Assembly: GCA_964440345.1 (NCBI GenBank)
Contig: CAYTSA010000077.1
Span: forward strand, 1-18,757
Length of the DNA: 18,757 bases
DNA from: CAYTSA01 sp964440345
GTDB taxonomy: Bacteria > Desulfobacterota > Desulfovibrionia > Desulfovibrionales > Desulfovibrionaceae
Reading direction: 5' to 3'
Position numbers and translations under genes: made by a program. Under the pieces are notes generated by a model that saw nothing but the letters and a program-made list of their open reading frames with translations, had not been told where the DNA came from and made no database searches. The number at the start of each line of letters is the position of its first letter. Position 1 is the first letter of the stretch. Positions 4,963 to 13,434 of this stretch are shown piece by piece.

Positions 4963-7284
4963 TCAGTTTGCACGCGTTTCCTGTCCCGCCTCCTGTTCAT
5001 AGTGCTGCAGCCCCTCCTCCACATACGGAGGCATAACGATGCCCGCAGCCACCAGATTGTTCCGGGCGGTGCGCACCACAGATGCGCTGACCCCGGCCCG
5101 GCGCCAATACGCCGCGGGATCGTCCAAAAACATTGCGATAACCTGCTGGCCTTCTTCGTAAGACTGTACAAGGTGGCAACAGCTTTTGACCCAGGCTGGT
5201 CCCAGGGGCCCCATTTCCAGCTGGGACGTGTGCCGGCGGGTGGTAATCACCTCAAACTGCTGCATGGAGCTTTCCCATAAGTGACCGCCGTCTTTCCCCA
5301 GCCCGTAAGGGTCCACAAATACATAAGGCGCCGGCAGACAGTGGTTAATTTTCATAAACGTCAAGGCCATATTGATCTCGTAACTGGTGCCGAAGCCGCC
5401 CACGTTGAATATCTTGAAGATGGACCGCCGGTCCAGAATGTCCTGCCGGGTGTTCATGGCCAGAGCCACAAACTGCACCAGGGCTTCCGGGGCAAAGTTT
5501 GACGTCTGGCCTATCTTTTCTGCCTCTATGCCCACGCCCATGCGAAATACGTTCAAATCTGCCGCGGCTTCGTCAACAGCTTTCATTATCCCTGGGCCGC
5601 TGCCGTGGGCCACGGCAAAGTTCTCGCCCAGCCGTTCGTCGCTTTGCAGTGCAGCAAGAAAGTCACGGAACAAAACTTTAAACCGCTCCCGGGTTTCACC
5701 CACAGCCGAGCCGAACACTGCGATGGTGGTGTGGATGTCCTGCAACCGCTCCTTGCCGCGGGCGGTGACCCACAAGCCTTGGTGGAACTCGCGCACGTGG
5801 GCGGATTCGCCCTTGCCGAACGGCATGTAGAAACGCATGCCTTCGCCTTCCAGCCGGACCAGTTCCTCGTAGGTAGTTTGATCGACGAAATATTCCGGCC
5901 CGTTAGCTGGCTCCTCAGGCCGGCGGCGCATGGACCTGGCCAACACAACGCCTATACCGTTGCGTTTGAGCACGCGCAAGGTGTCCACTGGAGGCAAGGC
6001 GTCGACCACGAACACTTTGGACAGTTTCTGCTCGCCGCCAACGTATTTCAGTTCTTCCAGAAAGGTTCGGAACCGCTGCGGAATCTCTTCACCACGGAGC
6101 ACGCCTTCGACCATGTTGCCTCGGGCCGCCTCGTAGACCAGCCGCCACTGGAATTCCTGAAGCCAGCTGCCGTTTTCCTGCTCCCAGGGGATGTTCACCA
6201 GCTTGCGGGGAATGCAGATGCGGCCGTAAGAGCCGCCTTCAGTGGGCAAGGCGGAAATCTCGTCAAACAGCACGTTGCAGCGCTCAATGTTGAAAATGTC
6301 GGTCAAATCAGCCACGTCCACGCCCTGACGCATGATCCTACCCGCCCGCTCCGGGGTCAGTATTCGGGAGGCTATGGCGCCCGCCCGCTCGTCAGCAGGG
6401 TAGAGCTTCACGCTTACCCGCAGCTTGTCTGTGGCCGCGGGCTCAGGCCCGCTGTTGTACAACTCCACGTGGCGGTGGATGCTCATGCCGGTGGTCCGCA
6501 CTCCGTCCAGCAGCCTGCTGGCCAGGTGATAGACCCCGGGAGTGTTCAGGGAGCGCTGGATAAAGGCTGCGTAAGGCCCCAGCGAAATGCGCACAGCGCT
6601 GACCATGAACTCCTGGGGCTGGATGAAGGCGGGGCGCCCGGCTGGAGAGACTCCCTGCACTAGGTTCAGGCCGTGTTTGCCTAGCAGAAGTATCTCCTTG
6701 AAATTACTTGAGAGCCGTATCAAGCGAGCGGAACAGACATAGCGCACGTTGTCCAGCGGGATGTGGATCACGCCGTCATTAGAAATTTCATTGGTTTCCG
6801 GCAGCATGAGATGGTTGCGGTCCAGTGCGTCGATTATTTCGTCCCGGTCCAAGGCCTCGCTCAGAGGTATGAACAGCCTGCCAATGCCGATTTTTTCGTG
6901 CCGGGACATCTCCTGCAGACCAGAAAGCGCGTCCGCCATCATGCTGTTCAACGCCGTGACGCTGACGCACATCTCTACCGTGCGGTTGCGGTCGCTAATC
7001 TGGGGAGGCTCTGGCAACAGCTCTATGTCCACGCCCACCCGGGAGTGCCCGCTGCGTCCGCTGAGGGTGCAGTAGTCGGAAAAAAGCCGGCCTTCGGCTG
7101 CAGCCCGGCAAGCTAAGTCCCGCACCAACCCGCGCATAGCGTCGCTGGTCTGAGAAAAACGTACAGTTCCAAACACCTGAGGCACGGCCAGCTGCTCGTG
7201 CAGATGCACCTCGCTCACGTCTGCTAACTCCCCGTCTCCGGTAATGAACGGGGGCCGCTTGTTCTTGAAAAGAGCTTCTCTCAT
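4963..7284 (-). CDS. Large protein with C-terminal LOG/TIGR00730-like Rossmann domain (773 aa)
   Basis: The C-terminal third resembles the LOG (lysine decarboxylase-like) nucleotide-binding fold. It has a first strand and loop IAVFGSAVGE (521-530), GSGPGIMKAVDEAA (561-574) and GGFGTSYEINMAL (629-641), the counterpart of the family's PGGxGTxxE loop. Asn627-Val628 replace the usual residues before GG. Small LOG enzymes release cytokinin-like bases from nucleotide monophosphates, usually in about 180-250 aa. Here about 500 N-terminal residues of unknown fold precede the domain, with no membrane segment or signal peptide. The Met at 7284 has AGGAG 5 bases upstream. The gene has its own promoter candidate at 7346-7373 and is followed by dksA. 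Enzyme activity and substrate are unknown. Confidence 0.82.
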   Translation of the reverse strand: MREALFKNKRPPFITGDGELADVSEVHLHEQLAVPQVFGTVRFSQTSDAMRGLVRDLACRAAAEGRLFSDYCTLSGRSGHSRVGVDIELLPEPPQISDRNRTVEMCVSVTALNSMMADALSGLQEMSRHEKIGIGRLFIPLSEALDRDEIIDALDRNHLMLPETNEISNDGVIHIPLDNVRYVCSARLIRLSSNFKEILLLGKHGLNLVQGVSPAGRPAFIQPQEFMVSAVRISLGPYAAFIQRSLNTPGVYHLASRLLDGVRTTGMSIHRHVELYNSGPEPAATDKLRVSVKLYPADERAGAIASRILTPERAGRIMRQGVDVADLTDIFNIERCNVLFDEISALPTEGGSYGRICIPRKLVNIPWEQENGSWLQEFQWRLVYEAARGNMVEGVLRGEEIPQRFRTFLEELKYVGGEQKLSKVFVVDALPPVDTLRVLKRNGIGVVLARSMRRRPEEPANGPEYFVDQTTYEELVRLEGEGMRFYMPFGKGESAHVREFHQGLWVTARGKERLQDIHTTIAVFGSAVGETRERFKVLFRDFLAALQSDERLGENFAVAHGSGPGIMKAVDEAAADLNVFRMGVGIEAEKIGQTSNFAPEALVQFVALAMNTRQDILDRRSIFKIFNVGGFGTSYEINMALTFMKINHCLPAPYVFVDPYGLGKDGGHLWESSMQQFEVITTRRHTSQLEMGPLGPAWVKSCCHLVQSYEEGQQVIAMFLDDPAAYWRRAGVSASVVRTARNNLVAAGIVMPPYVEEGLQHYEQEAGQETRAN

Positions 7285-7336
7285 GTTGCTCCTGTTTCCA
7301 GTGTCGCGTTACAATTCGCGCTACGGTGAAACGCCA

Positions 7337-7352
7337 GTATATACGCATATAC
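7337..7352. repeat. 16-bp inverted repeat at the LOG-like gene promoter
   Basis: GTATAT and ATATAC flank a 4-base centre. The repeat overlaps the proposed -10 region of the LOG-like gene, where a repressor dimer could bind. No neighbouring regulator gene is seen, so an operator role is an inference from position and symmetry. Confidence 0.4.
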
Positions 7353-7373
7353 CTGCTGTACGTAAAGTGACAA
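7346..7373 (-). promoter_or_regulatory. Candidate sigma-70 promoter of the LOG-like gene
   Basis: On the minus strand TTGTCA (7373-7368) and TATATG (7351-7346) are separated by 16 bases, about 60 bases ahead of the ATG. An alternative reading, TTTACG-N17-TATATA, is shifted a few bases downstream. The region is AT-rich against a GC-rich background, which supports a promoter here. Confidence 0.45.
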
Positions 7374-7379
7374 TCCGTT

Positions 7380-7399
7380 GCCGGCGGTTTTCCGCCGGC
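7380..7399 (-). terminator. GC-rich hairpin behind the gsp operon
   Basis: GCCGGCGG (7380-7387) and CCGCCGGC (7392-7399) form a perfect 8-bp stem with a 4-base loop, starting 7 bases behind the gspF stop. No T-run follows on the minus strand, so it may stop transcription weakly or protect the transcript 3' end. Its position between gspF and the promoter of the next gene fits an operon boundary. Confidence 0.5.
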
Positions 7400-7405
7400 G
7401 AGCGT

Positions 7406-8614
7406 TCAGCGCACCAGGGTGGTCAACTCGAATATGGGGCCCATGATGGCCAGCACAATAAAGGCGACAATGAGGCCTATGCCCAGAATGAGCAGCGGCT
7501 CAATAAGCGCCACTACGCGCTTGAGAATGTTGTCCACCTCTTTTTCCATTATCCGGGTCATTCGTTGCAAAAACAGGCCCAGTTTGCCGGCTTTTTGCCC
7601 GGTGGAAAGCGTGAGAATATATATGTCTGGAAAGGCTCCGGTGCGCTCCAGCACCTTGTCCAGGGGCTGCCCGGCGGAAACCTCGGCCTGGGCGGATTTG
7701 ACAACGGACTGGAAGTACGTCGACCCGATAGCCTGAGCCGAGCTTTGCAACGCCTGCACCAACGGAATGCCTGCCTCCAACTGAAAGCCGAGCATGCCGG
7801 AGAACCGGGCCAGAGTGTTTTTTTGCACCAAAGGGATACGCCACAACCAACGGTCCACACGGCTGCGGAAGCCAGACGTCCGCTGGTAAGCCCACATGAC
7901 GCACAGCACGGCGATGACCGGCGAAAGCGCCGCCGCCGGCCCCAGGCTGTCTAACGTTTTTCCCAGACCCAGCAGAAAGTCTGTGGTCCATGGCAAATCC
8001 TGACCAGAGCCTTGAAATATTTTGGCGATGTTCGGCAGCACCTTGGAGAGCAAAAAATAGACTGCGCCCAGGCCAACCATCAAAATGACTGCAGGATACA
8101 CCATGGCCGTAGTCAGCCGGCCGCTTACTTCAGACCGCTGCTCCTCGTACTGGGCAATGCGCTCCAGCACCTGGCCCAGCTTGCCCACGCTCTCAGCCAC
8201 CTGCACCATGCCGACATACACCTTTGGAAAATGCCGGGGATACTTTTTCAACGCTGCAGAAAAAGACTCGCCTGTCTCCACTTTGTCCCGGATGTTCATC
8301 CACACCTGGCCGCCTTTGCGGCCGGCCATGCGGCCCATCAAGTCCAAGGCCTCAGCCAGAGAACTGCCAGACTGGAGCAGCAGGCCCAGATAGTAAAACG
8401 ACTCCCCCAGCCGTATGCTCGGGCCAGGCAGCAGGTCCCGCACCTGGCCCAGAAAAGCAAACCGCGAGCCAGCCCGGGTGACCGGATGCAGACTCACCGG
8501 CGCCAAGGTCTGTTCCTGAAGCAGGGAAAAAGCTTTCGCTTGGTTCTCCGCTTCAATGAAGCCTTTGACATTACGGCCTTCGCTGTTCAGGGCCTGATAG
8601 TGATACGTAGGCAT
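7406..8614 (-). CDS. gspF: Type II secretion inner-membrane platform protein GspF
   Basis: A 402-aa protein with the GspF/PilC layout. A short N-terminal region starts MPTYHYQALNSEGRNVKGFI, typical of the family. Two repeated T2SF domains follow (about 70-193 and 270-393), each with a GxxLxxAL-type helix (SGSSLAEALDLM; AGIPLVQALQSSA), and membrane segments lie at about 170-193, 225-243 and 368-395. GspF forms the inner-membrane platform that couples the GspE ATPase to pseudopilus growth. Length is normal. The gene follows gspE after 24 bases; the ribosome binding site in that gap is weak, so it probably depends on translation of gspE. It is the last gene of the operon here. PilC of a type IV pilus is the alternative; gspC and gspD next door favour type II secretion. 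Confidence 0.9.
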   Translation of the reverse strand: MPTYHYQALNSEGRNVKGFIEAENQAKAFSLLQEQTLAPVSLHPVTRAGSRFAFLGQVRDLLPGPSIRLGESFYYLGLLLQSGSSLAEALDLMGRMAGRKGGQVWMNIRDKVETGESFSAALKKYPRHFPKVYVGMVQVAESVGKLGQVLERIAQYEEQRSEVSGRLTTAMVYPAVILMVGLGAVYFLLSKVLPNIAKIFQGSGQDLPWTTDFLLGLGKTLDSLGPAAALSPVIAVLCVMWAYQRTSGFRSRVDRWLWRIPLVQKNTLARFSGMLGFQLEAGIPLVQALQSSAQAIGSTYFQSVVKSAQAEVSAGQPLDKVLERTGAFPDIYILTLSTGQKAGKLGLFLQRMTRIMEKEVDNILKRVVALIEPLLILGIGLIVAFIVLAIMGPIFELTTLVR

Positions 8615-8638
8615 AGGCAGGGACCCAGGCGAAGCCGG

Positions 8639-10471
8639 CTACAGCCGGGTCACCCGTAAAATCTCCTCAAACGTTGTGATCCCGCGTCGGACCAAGTCCA
8701 TGCCCTGGCTCCACATGGTCTGCAGCTGACGCGACTGGCGGTACTCCCGGAATGCGTCCACCGACTCCTTGCGGATGATAAGGCCCCGCATCTCCTCGTC
8801 CACAGTCATCATTTCGAAAATACCCCGCCGGCCCTTGAACCCTGTATAGAAACACTCTTGGCAGCCGGCTCCCTGAATCTGCCGCCGGGCTGCAGCCTCC
8901 TCGCCCAGCATGGACAAGGTCACGTCCGACACGTCGTGTTCCTCGCTGCACAGAGGGCAGTTCACCCGCACCAGACGCTGCCCCATGGTCAACGTCAAGG
9001 ACGAAGCCACAAGAAAAGGCTCCAGGCCCATTTCCAGCAGCCGGGTAATGGCTGTGGGCGCGTCGTTGGTGTGCAGGGTGGAGAGCACCAGATGGCCCGT
9101 CAGCGACGCCTGGATAGCCGTGGAGGCGGTTTCCTGGTCCCGGACCTCACCCACCAAAATGATGTCTGGATCCTGCCGCAAAAAAGCCCGGATGGCGCTG
9201 GCAAACGTTACTCCGGCCGCACGGTTCACCTGCACCTGGTTCACGCCCTCCAGGTAATACTCCACCGGGTCTTCGATGGTCATGATGTTGCGGGACTCCT
9301 GCACTAACTCGGAAAGGGCCGCATACAGCGTAGTGGTCTTTCCGCTGCCGGTGGGGCCGGTGACCAGAATGATGCCGTGGGGCGACGAGACCTGCCGCCG
9401 AAAAATGGCCAGATCCTCCGACTCCATGCCAAGGTCCGGCAAGGACAATATGGTCTTGGACCGGTCCAGTATCCGGAGCACGGCTTTTTCGCCGCTCAGG
9501 GTGGGCACGGTGGAGACGCGGATGTCCACGTCTTTCTGGGCCAACCGCACCTGGATGCGGCCGTCCTGGGGGGCGCGGGTCTCAGCCACGTCCATATTGC
9601 CCATGACCTTGATGCGGGCCAGCACCGTGCCTTGCAAAGCCTTGTTCAGCACGCGGGCAGTCTGCAACTCGCCGTCCAGCCGGTAGCGGATATGAAAAGA
9701 GTTGTGCTGGCCTTCAAAATGCACGTCGCTGGCGCCCTGGCTGATGGCCTGCTGCAAAGCCTTGTTCACCAGCCGGACAATGGGGGCGTCTTCGTGAGAC
9801 CAGCCGAGCAGTTCCTGGCTGTCCGCATCATCATCCAGGTCCTCGTCCACCCGCTCGCCAGCGTGTTCCTGGTCATGTTCCCACAAGGCCAGGGCTTTTT
9901 CCAAAACAGAGTAAAATTCGTTTTCGGCCACCAGCCGGGTTGCCAGCTCCAAACCCAGCACCCAGGCCAAATAGTCGGCCAAAGGCAAGGCCCGGTTCTT
10001 GAGCACCCACACCGTGAGCACCCCGTCTTTTTCCATCACCGGTAAAAATTCGTTGCGCTGGGGAAACGACAGATAGGCCTGGACCACCTCTTCTGAAAGA
10101 TTCTCCAGGTCCACGCCAGGCTGTTTGCCCATGGATCGCCCCGCCGGCGCTGGGGCAGCCGTTTCGGTCTCTGGCGCGGGTTTGGGCGCTGGCGCGGTTT
10201 TGGGCGCTGGGGCAGACTCTGGTTTTGGTTGGGCTGCTTCGGGCTGCACAGTTTCGGGCGCTTTTTCAAACTCCGGCTGCTCAAATTCAGGCTGCTCAAA
10301 TTCAGGCTGCTCAAATTCAGGCTGCTCAAATTCAGGCTGCTCAGACTCCGGCTGCACAGTTTCTGGCGCAGCCACTTTGCGCATGCGCTGGGACAAAGAC
10401 TCCAGATTGTCCTCAGAAAAGGACCCCGGGCCCTTCAGGGAGTCCACCAAAGATTTGCGGCGGCGTATCAT
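8639..10471 (-). CDS. gspE: Type II secretion ATPase GspE with an EQPEF-repeat linker
   Basis: A 610-aa secretion ATPase powering pseudopilus assembly from the cytoplasm. Visible motifs: Walker A GPTGSGKT (372-379), Asp box IMTIEDPVEY (396-405), Walker B region DIILVGEVRD (436-445), His box TGHLVLSTLHTNDA (458-471), and a zinc-binding tetracysteine with Cys505, Cys508, Cys537 and Cys540, typical of GspE/PilB. An N-terminal domain (about 120-200) precedes the catalytic core. Unusually, residues about 36-112 form a low-complexity linker with five EQPEF units followed by a Pro/Ala/Lys/Glu-rich stretch. The start is 2 bases after the stop of the ParA-like gene, with GGAGG about 11 bases upstream. 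Assignment as GspE rather than PilB rests on the gspC, gspD and gspF neighbours. Confidence 0.92.
   Translation of the reverse strand: MIRRRKSLVDSLKGPGSFSEDNLESLSQRMRKVAAPETVQPESEQPEFEQPEFEQPEFEQPEFEQPEFEKAPETVQPEAAQPKPESAPAPKTAPAPKPAPETETAAPAPAGRSMGKQPGVDLENLSEEVVQAYLSFPQRNEFLPVMEKDGVLTVWVLKNRALPLADYLAWVLGLELATRLVAENEFYSVLEKALALWEHDQEHAGERVDEDLDDDADSQELLGWSHEDAPIVRLVNKALQQAISQGASDVHFEGQHNSFHIRYRLDGELQTARVLNKALQGTVLARIKVMGNMDVAETRAPQDGRIQVRLAQKDVDIRVSTVPTLSGEKAVLRILDRSKTILSLPDLGMESEDLAIFRRQVSSPHGIILVTGPTGSGKTTTLYAALSELVQESRNIMTIEDPVEYYLEGVNQVQVNRAAGVTFASAIRAFLRQDPDIILVGEVRDQETASTAIQASLTGHLVLSTLHTNDAPTAITRLLEMGLEPFLVASSLTLTMGQRLVRVNCPLCSEEHDVSDVTLSMLGEEAAARRQIQGAGCQECFYTGFKGRRGIFEMMTVDEEMRGLIIRKESVDAFREYRQSRQLQTMWSQGMDLVRRGITTFEEILRVTRL
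10262..10353 (-). repeat. 15-bp tandem repeat inside gspE
   Basis: The unit GCTGCTCAAATTCAG (plus-strand reading) occurs four times in exact succession from about 10277, with diverged copies on both sides (CTCAAACTCCGGCTG, CTCAGACTCCGGCTG). It encodes EQPEF on the minus strand. As 15 is a multiple of three, copy-number change keeps the frame and only alters linker length. The identity of the central copies points to recent expansion. Confidence 0.92.
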
Positions 10472-10473
10472 GA

Positions 10474-11268
10474 TCAGGCGGCCTCCGCTGCAGTCACAAT
10501 GCCGGCCAGCTCAGCCGCCAGCTTGCGGTAGGCTTTGGCGCCGCGGGACCGGGGCGCGTGGTCAAAAATGGACTGGCTGGCCTGCTCGGCTTGCTGGAAC
10601 CGCGTGTCCGCGGGTATGGCAACGCGGAATATCTGGTCCTGGGAAAAATGGCTATACAGCCGCTCTGTGGTTACCTTGCTCATGGCCACGCGCCGGTCCA
10701 CGTTGTTCACCAGCAACCGCAGGAACACCAGACCAGGGTTGCCGTTTTCCCGCACGCCTTCAATAAGATTCAGGGCCTTGGCCAGCCCCTTTATGGAAAA
10801 GGCGGATCCGGAAAGCACAGGCACCACTGCGCAGTCCGCGCAAAAGAGGGCAGAAATGACGAAGAACCCCAGGTTGGGGGGGCAATCCATAATGGTGTAA
10901 GCGTAGGTGCGCCGGCAAAAATCTCGCAGCCGGTTGCGCAACAACCCGTAGTTGTCCGGCAGGTTTTTGGACAAGTCGGCCTCTAATGCGCTGGACTCCT
11001 CGGCGTTGGGCAAACAATGCAGGTTTGCCCTGCCAGTATCGACAACACACTGGCCCGGGTCGTCTACCTGGCCGTCCAGCACCTCGTACAAAGTAGCGCT
11101 TGGCGAAACATGCGGCAGCAGCAGCGACGTTGCGTCGCACTGGGGGTCAAGGTCCAGAATCAAGGTTCTGGAGCCGGCTTCTGCCAGCGCTGCGCCCAGA
11201 TTCACGGACAGGGACGTTTTCCCCACGCCTCCCTTATTGTTCACCACGGCAATAATGCGTCCTGTCAT
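10474..11268 (-). CDS. ParA/Soj-like ATPase embedded in the type II secretion operon
   Basis: A 264-aa protein with the full ParA set: deviant Walker A KGGVGKT (12-18, with the signature Lys12), DLDPQ (39-43), the Walker B region YTIMDCPPNLG (124-134), and the C-terminal pattern HAPRSRGAKAYRKLAAEL typical of Soj/ParA. Such ATPases dimerise with ATP and position cargo on the nucleoid or membrane. No ParB gene or parS site is seen nearby. The gene overlaps gspD by one base (TGATG) and ends 2 bases before gspE, so it is an integral part of the operon. By analogy with TadZ/CpaE in Tad pili and FlhG in flagella, it may place the secretion machine, perhaps at a pole. That role is an inference; the fold assignment is firm. 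Confidence 0.88.
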   Translation of the reverse strand: MTGRIIAVVNNKGGVGKTSLSVNLGAALAEAGSRTLILDLDPQCDATSLLLPHVSPSATLYEVLDGQVDDPGQCVVDTGRANLHCLPNAEESSALEADLSKNLPDNYGLLRNRLRDFCRRTYAYTIMDCPPNLGFFVISALFCADCAVVPVLSGSAFSIKGLAKALNLIEGVRENGNPGLVFLRLLVNNVDRRVAMSKVTTERLYSHFSQDQIFRVAIPADTRFQQAEQASQSIFDHAPRSRGAKAYRKLAAELAGIVTAAEAA

Positions 11269-13373
11269 CAGTTCTCTTGCCCTTTTTGCGGCGCAAACAG
11301 GGTCTTGCCGGTGGTTTCCCGAGTGGAGTTGGCGTCCAACTCCATGAACTGCACCTCCTTGCTCATGCGGTCCCAGGTAACGTCTTCGCTCATTATTTCG
11401 CTTTCAAATCCCCATGTGTCGAACTCGTCTTCAAACAGCTCCTTGGACCGGTCGTGGAAGTTTTTCAGGTCGTCCATCTTCGCCTTGGAAAGGCTTTGCA
11501 CGTGGTCCAGGCTGCGAACAATGCGGGCGGAGATGAACACCATGAGCGTGGATTTGACGGCTGAGACGTTTTCGCGCTTGAAAAGCCAGCCCAGCACAGG
11601 CACCGACGCCAAGCCGGGCATGCCGGTGCGGCCTTTTTCCATATCGTCCTGTATCATGCCGCTGATGACCATGGTGGCGCCGTCCAGCAACTGCACTGAG
11701 GTCTTGGTGTAGCGGTTCAGTGTAACCGGGGCGAACACGTCCGTGGTGGCCTGGGAGACTTTCTTGACCTCCTGCTCCACTTCCAAATGAACAAAGTCGT
11801 TCACCTTGTTGATATGCGGGGTTATTTTCAGCCGTATGCCCACGTCCCTGTAGTCATACGTAATGTTTGTATTGCCGTTGTCCTGGAATACTTGACCGGT
11901 CTGGTAAGGCCGGTTTTCACCCACAAAGACCTCAGCTTCAGCGTGGTCCATGGTCATTAGCTGGGGCGTGGAGAGGATGTTTATTTCGTCCACGGATTTT
12001 GTGTAGTCGATAAGCGCGCCCAGCGTGGGGAACTGCTGATCCTTGTAGGTGATGATGTTGCCGAGCACGCCCATGCTGAAGCCGCCAGGCAGGGAAGAAA
12101 AATTCGGCAACCCCCCCTCTATGACCGGCGCCGCGTAACTAAGCAGTGAGCCGTCAGACGGATTCAGGTAGCCGAACTGACCTATATTGCTCTCGTTGGC
12201 CAGGCCGATGGTCCACTCCACGCCGAAGCGCCGGGAATTGTTCAGCGTAGTTTCCATTATCATGGACTCCACGTAGACTTGGTCGCGGGGCTGGTCCAGC
12301 TCCTTGACGATCTGGTCCACAGAGGTGAACACTTCCTTGGTGCCCAGCACGACAATGGAGTTGGTGTCCTTGTCTGCGCTGACTTTGAACACGGCGTCTT
12401 TTTCCACGACCGCGCCTTTCTTTTCCTTTTCTTTGCTTTCCTTCACCTGGGCTTCCACCAGAGACTGCAGCACGTTGGACAAGGTTTCCGCCTTGGCGCT
12501 CTGCAGCCGATACACGCGGATAAAGCCTACGTCGCCCTCCTCCACCCTGTCCACACGGGCCAACAGGGCGCGGATATTGTCTTTCTGATCCTCAGTGCCG
12601 GCAAAAAGCACACTGTTGGACCACTCGATGGCCCGCAGCAAGGGGCCTTCAGCTATCTGCTTGCGCTTGACCAATTCATCGTAAATGGAGGATATCACCT
12701 GCACAGCTTTGTTGGCCTCGGCCGAGTCCAAGTTGAGAAGCTCGAAATCCCACTTTGGGCGAATGTGCTGCACCTCGTTGAGAATGTCCAAAATGTGGTT
12801 GATGGACTGACGAGTGTCCTGCACCAGCAGCGCCTGAGCCTGGGGAATGGGCAGTATGTTGCCCACAGGAGAGAGCATGCCTTTTAGCGTGGCGGCGGCG
12901 TCGTTGGGTGAAATGGAAGCGTCCAGCTGGTAGACGGTGGTTACCAGCTCGTCCCCCTGCCCCCGGGCCTTTTCGTAAGAGGATTCAAAATCGCCAAGCA
13001 TGGCCTTGGCCTGGCCGCGGGGGAAAACGTATATAACCTCGCCCTTGGCCACTGCAGAAAGCCCGGTGGCCGAGAGCACCTCGTGAAAAATGGCGGCCAG
13101 CTCAGGCTCGCTGATGGCTTCCTGGGAGTATATGTTGAACTTGACGTTGGGAATCTGGTCCGAGCGGTAGATAATGTTGCGGCCGGTGTAGCGGCTGAAG
13201 AACCGGATGAAGTCTTCGAGCAGCACGTCCTCCAGGTTTGCCCGCACCTTGTTGTTGTCGGCCGCCTGGGCTGGAGCTTGGAACGCCACAGCGCTGCAAA
13301 GGACAAAAAAGGCGAAAAAAATTCCGGCCAGGCGCAGAAAGGCCCGGATTTTGGCCGATGGCGATGGCGTCAT
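11268..13373 (-). CDS. gspD: Type II secretion outer-membrane secretin GspD
   Basis: A 701-aa secretin forming the outer-membrane channel. The start at 13373 is chosen because AGGAG lies 7 bases upstream and a signal peptide follows directly (hydrophobic 15-30, cleavage probably after AQA near 37). An upstream ATG at 13424, which also has an AAGGA site, would add 17 residues. Domains in order: N0 (about 41-112), N1 (143-205), N2 (206-275), N3 (284-365, with a charged KESKEKEKKG insert), secretin core (about 370-615) with the conserved VPVLGWLFKRE near 591, and a C-terminal extension of about 85 residues rich in Asp/Glu/Lys that may bind a pilotin. No lipobox is seen. The stop overlaps the start of the ParA-like gene. 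Confidence 0.93.
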   Translation of the reverse strand: MTPSPSAKIRAFLRLAGIFFAFFVLCSAVAFQAPAQAADNNKVRANLEDVLLEDFIRFFSRYTGRNIIYRSDQIPNVKFNIYSQEAISEPELAAIFHEVLSATGLSAVAKGEVIYVFPRGQAKAMLGDFESSYEKARGQGDELVTTVYQLDASISPNDAAATLKGMLSPVGNILPIPQAQALLVQDTRQSINHILDILNEVQHIRPKWDFELLNLDSAEANKAVQVISSIYDELVKRKQIAEGPLLRAIEWSNSVLFAGTEDQKDNIRALLARVDRVEEGDVGFIRVYRLQSAKAETLSNVLQSLVEAQVKESKEKEKKGAVVEKDAVFKVSADKDTNSIVVLGTKEVFTSVDQIVKELDQPRDQVYVESMIMETTLNNSRRFGVEWTIGLANESNIGQFGYLNPSDGSLLSYAAPVIEGGLPNFSSLPGGFSMGVLGNIITYKDQQFPTLGALIDYTKSVDEINILSTPQLMTMDHAEAEVFVGENRPYQTGQVFQDNGNTNITYDYRDVGIRLKITPHINKVNDFVHLEVEQEVKKVSQATTDVFAPVTLNRYTKTSVQLLDGATMVISGMIQDDMEKGRTGMPGLASVPVLGWLFKRENVSAVKSTLMVFISARIVRSLDHVQSLSKAKMDDLKNFHDRSKELFEDEFDTWGFESEIMSEDVTWDRMSKEVQFMELDANSTRETTGKTLFAPQKGQEN

Positions 13374-13434
13374 GAAAAAACTCCTGATGAGTGGCCTGGT
13401 CGGGAGCAAGCCGGTTGCGGGCATGAAGGGTTCC

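Noticed and set aside
4435..5280. Plus-strand open frame of 281 codons opposite dksA and the LOG-like gene end
   Set aside because: It lies antisense to clear genes, has no domain I recognise and no good ribosome binding site. GC-rich codon bias opens such frames.
5605..6663. Plus-strand open frame of 352 codons inside the LOG-like gene
   Set aside because: Fully antisense to a well-supported 773-aa protein; His/Gln/Val-rich composition is typical of shadow frames.
10262..10353. Short tandem repeats as a possible CRISPR array
   Set aside because: The units are directly adjacent without spacers, are only 15 bp, and encode an in-frame EQPEF repeat in gspE.
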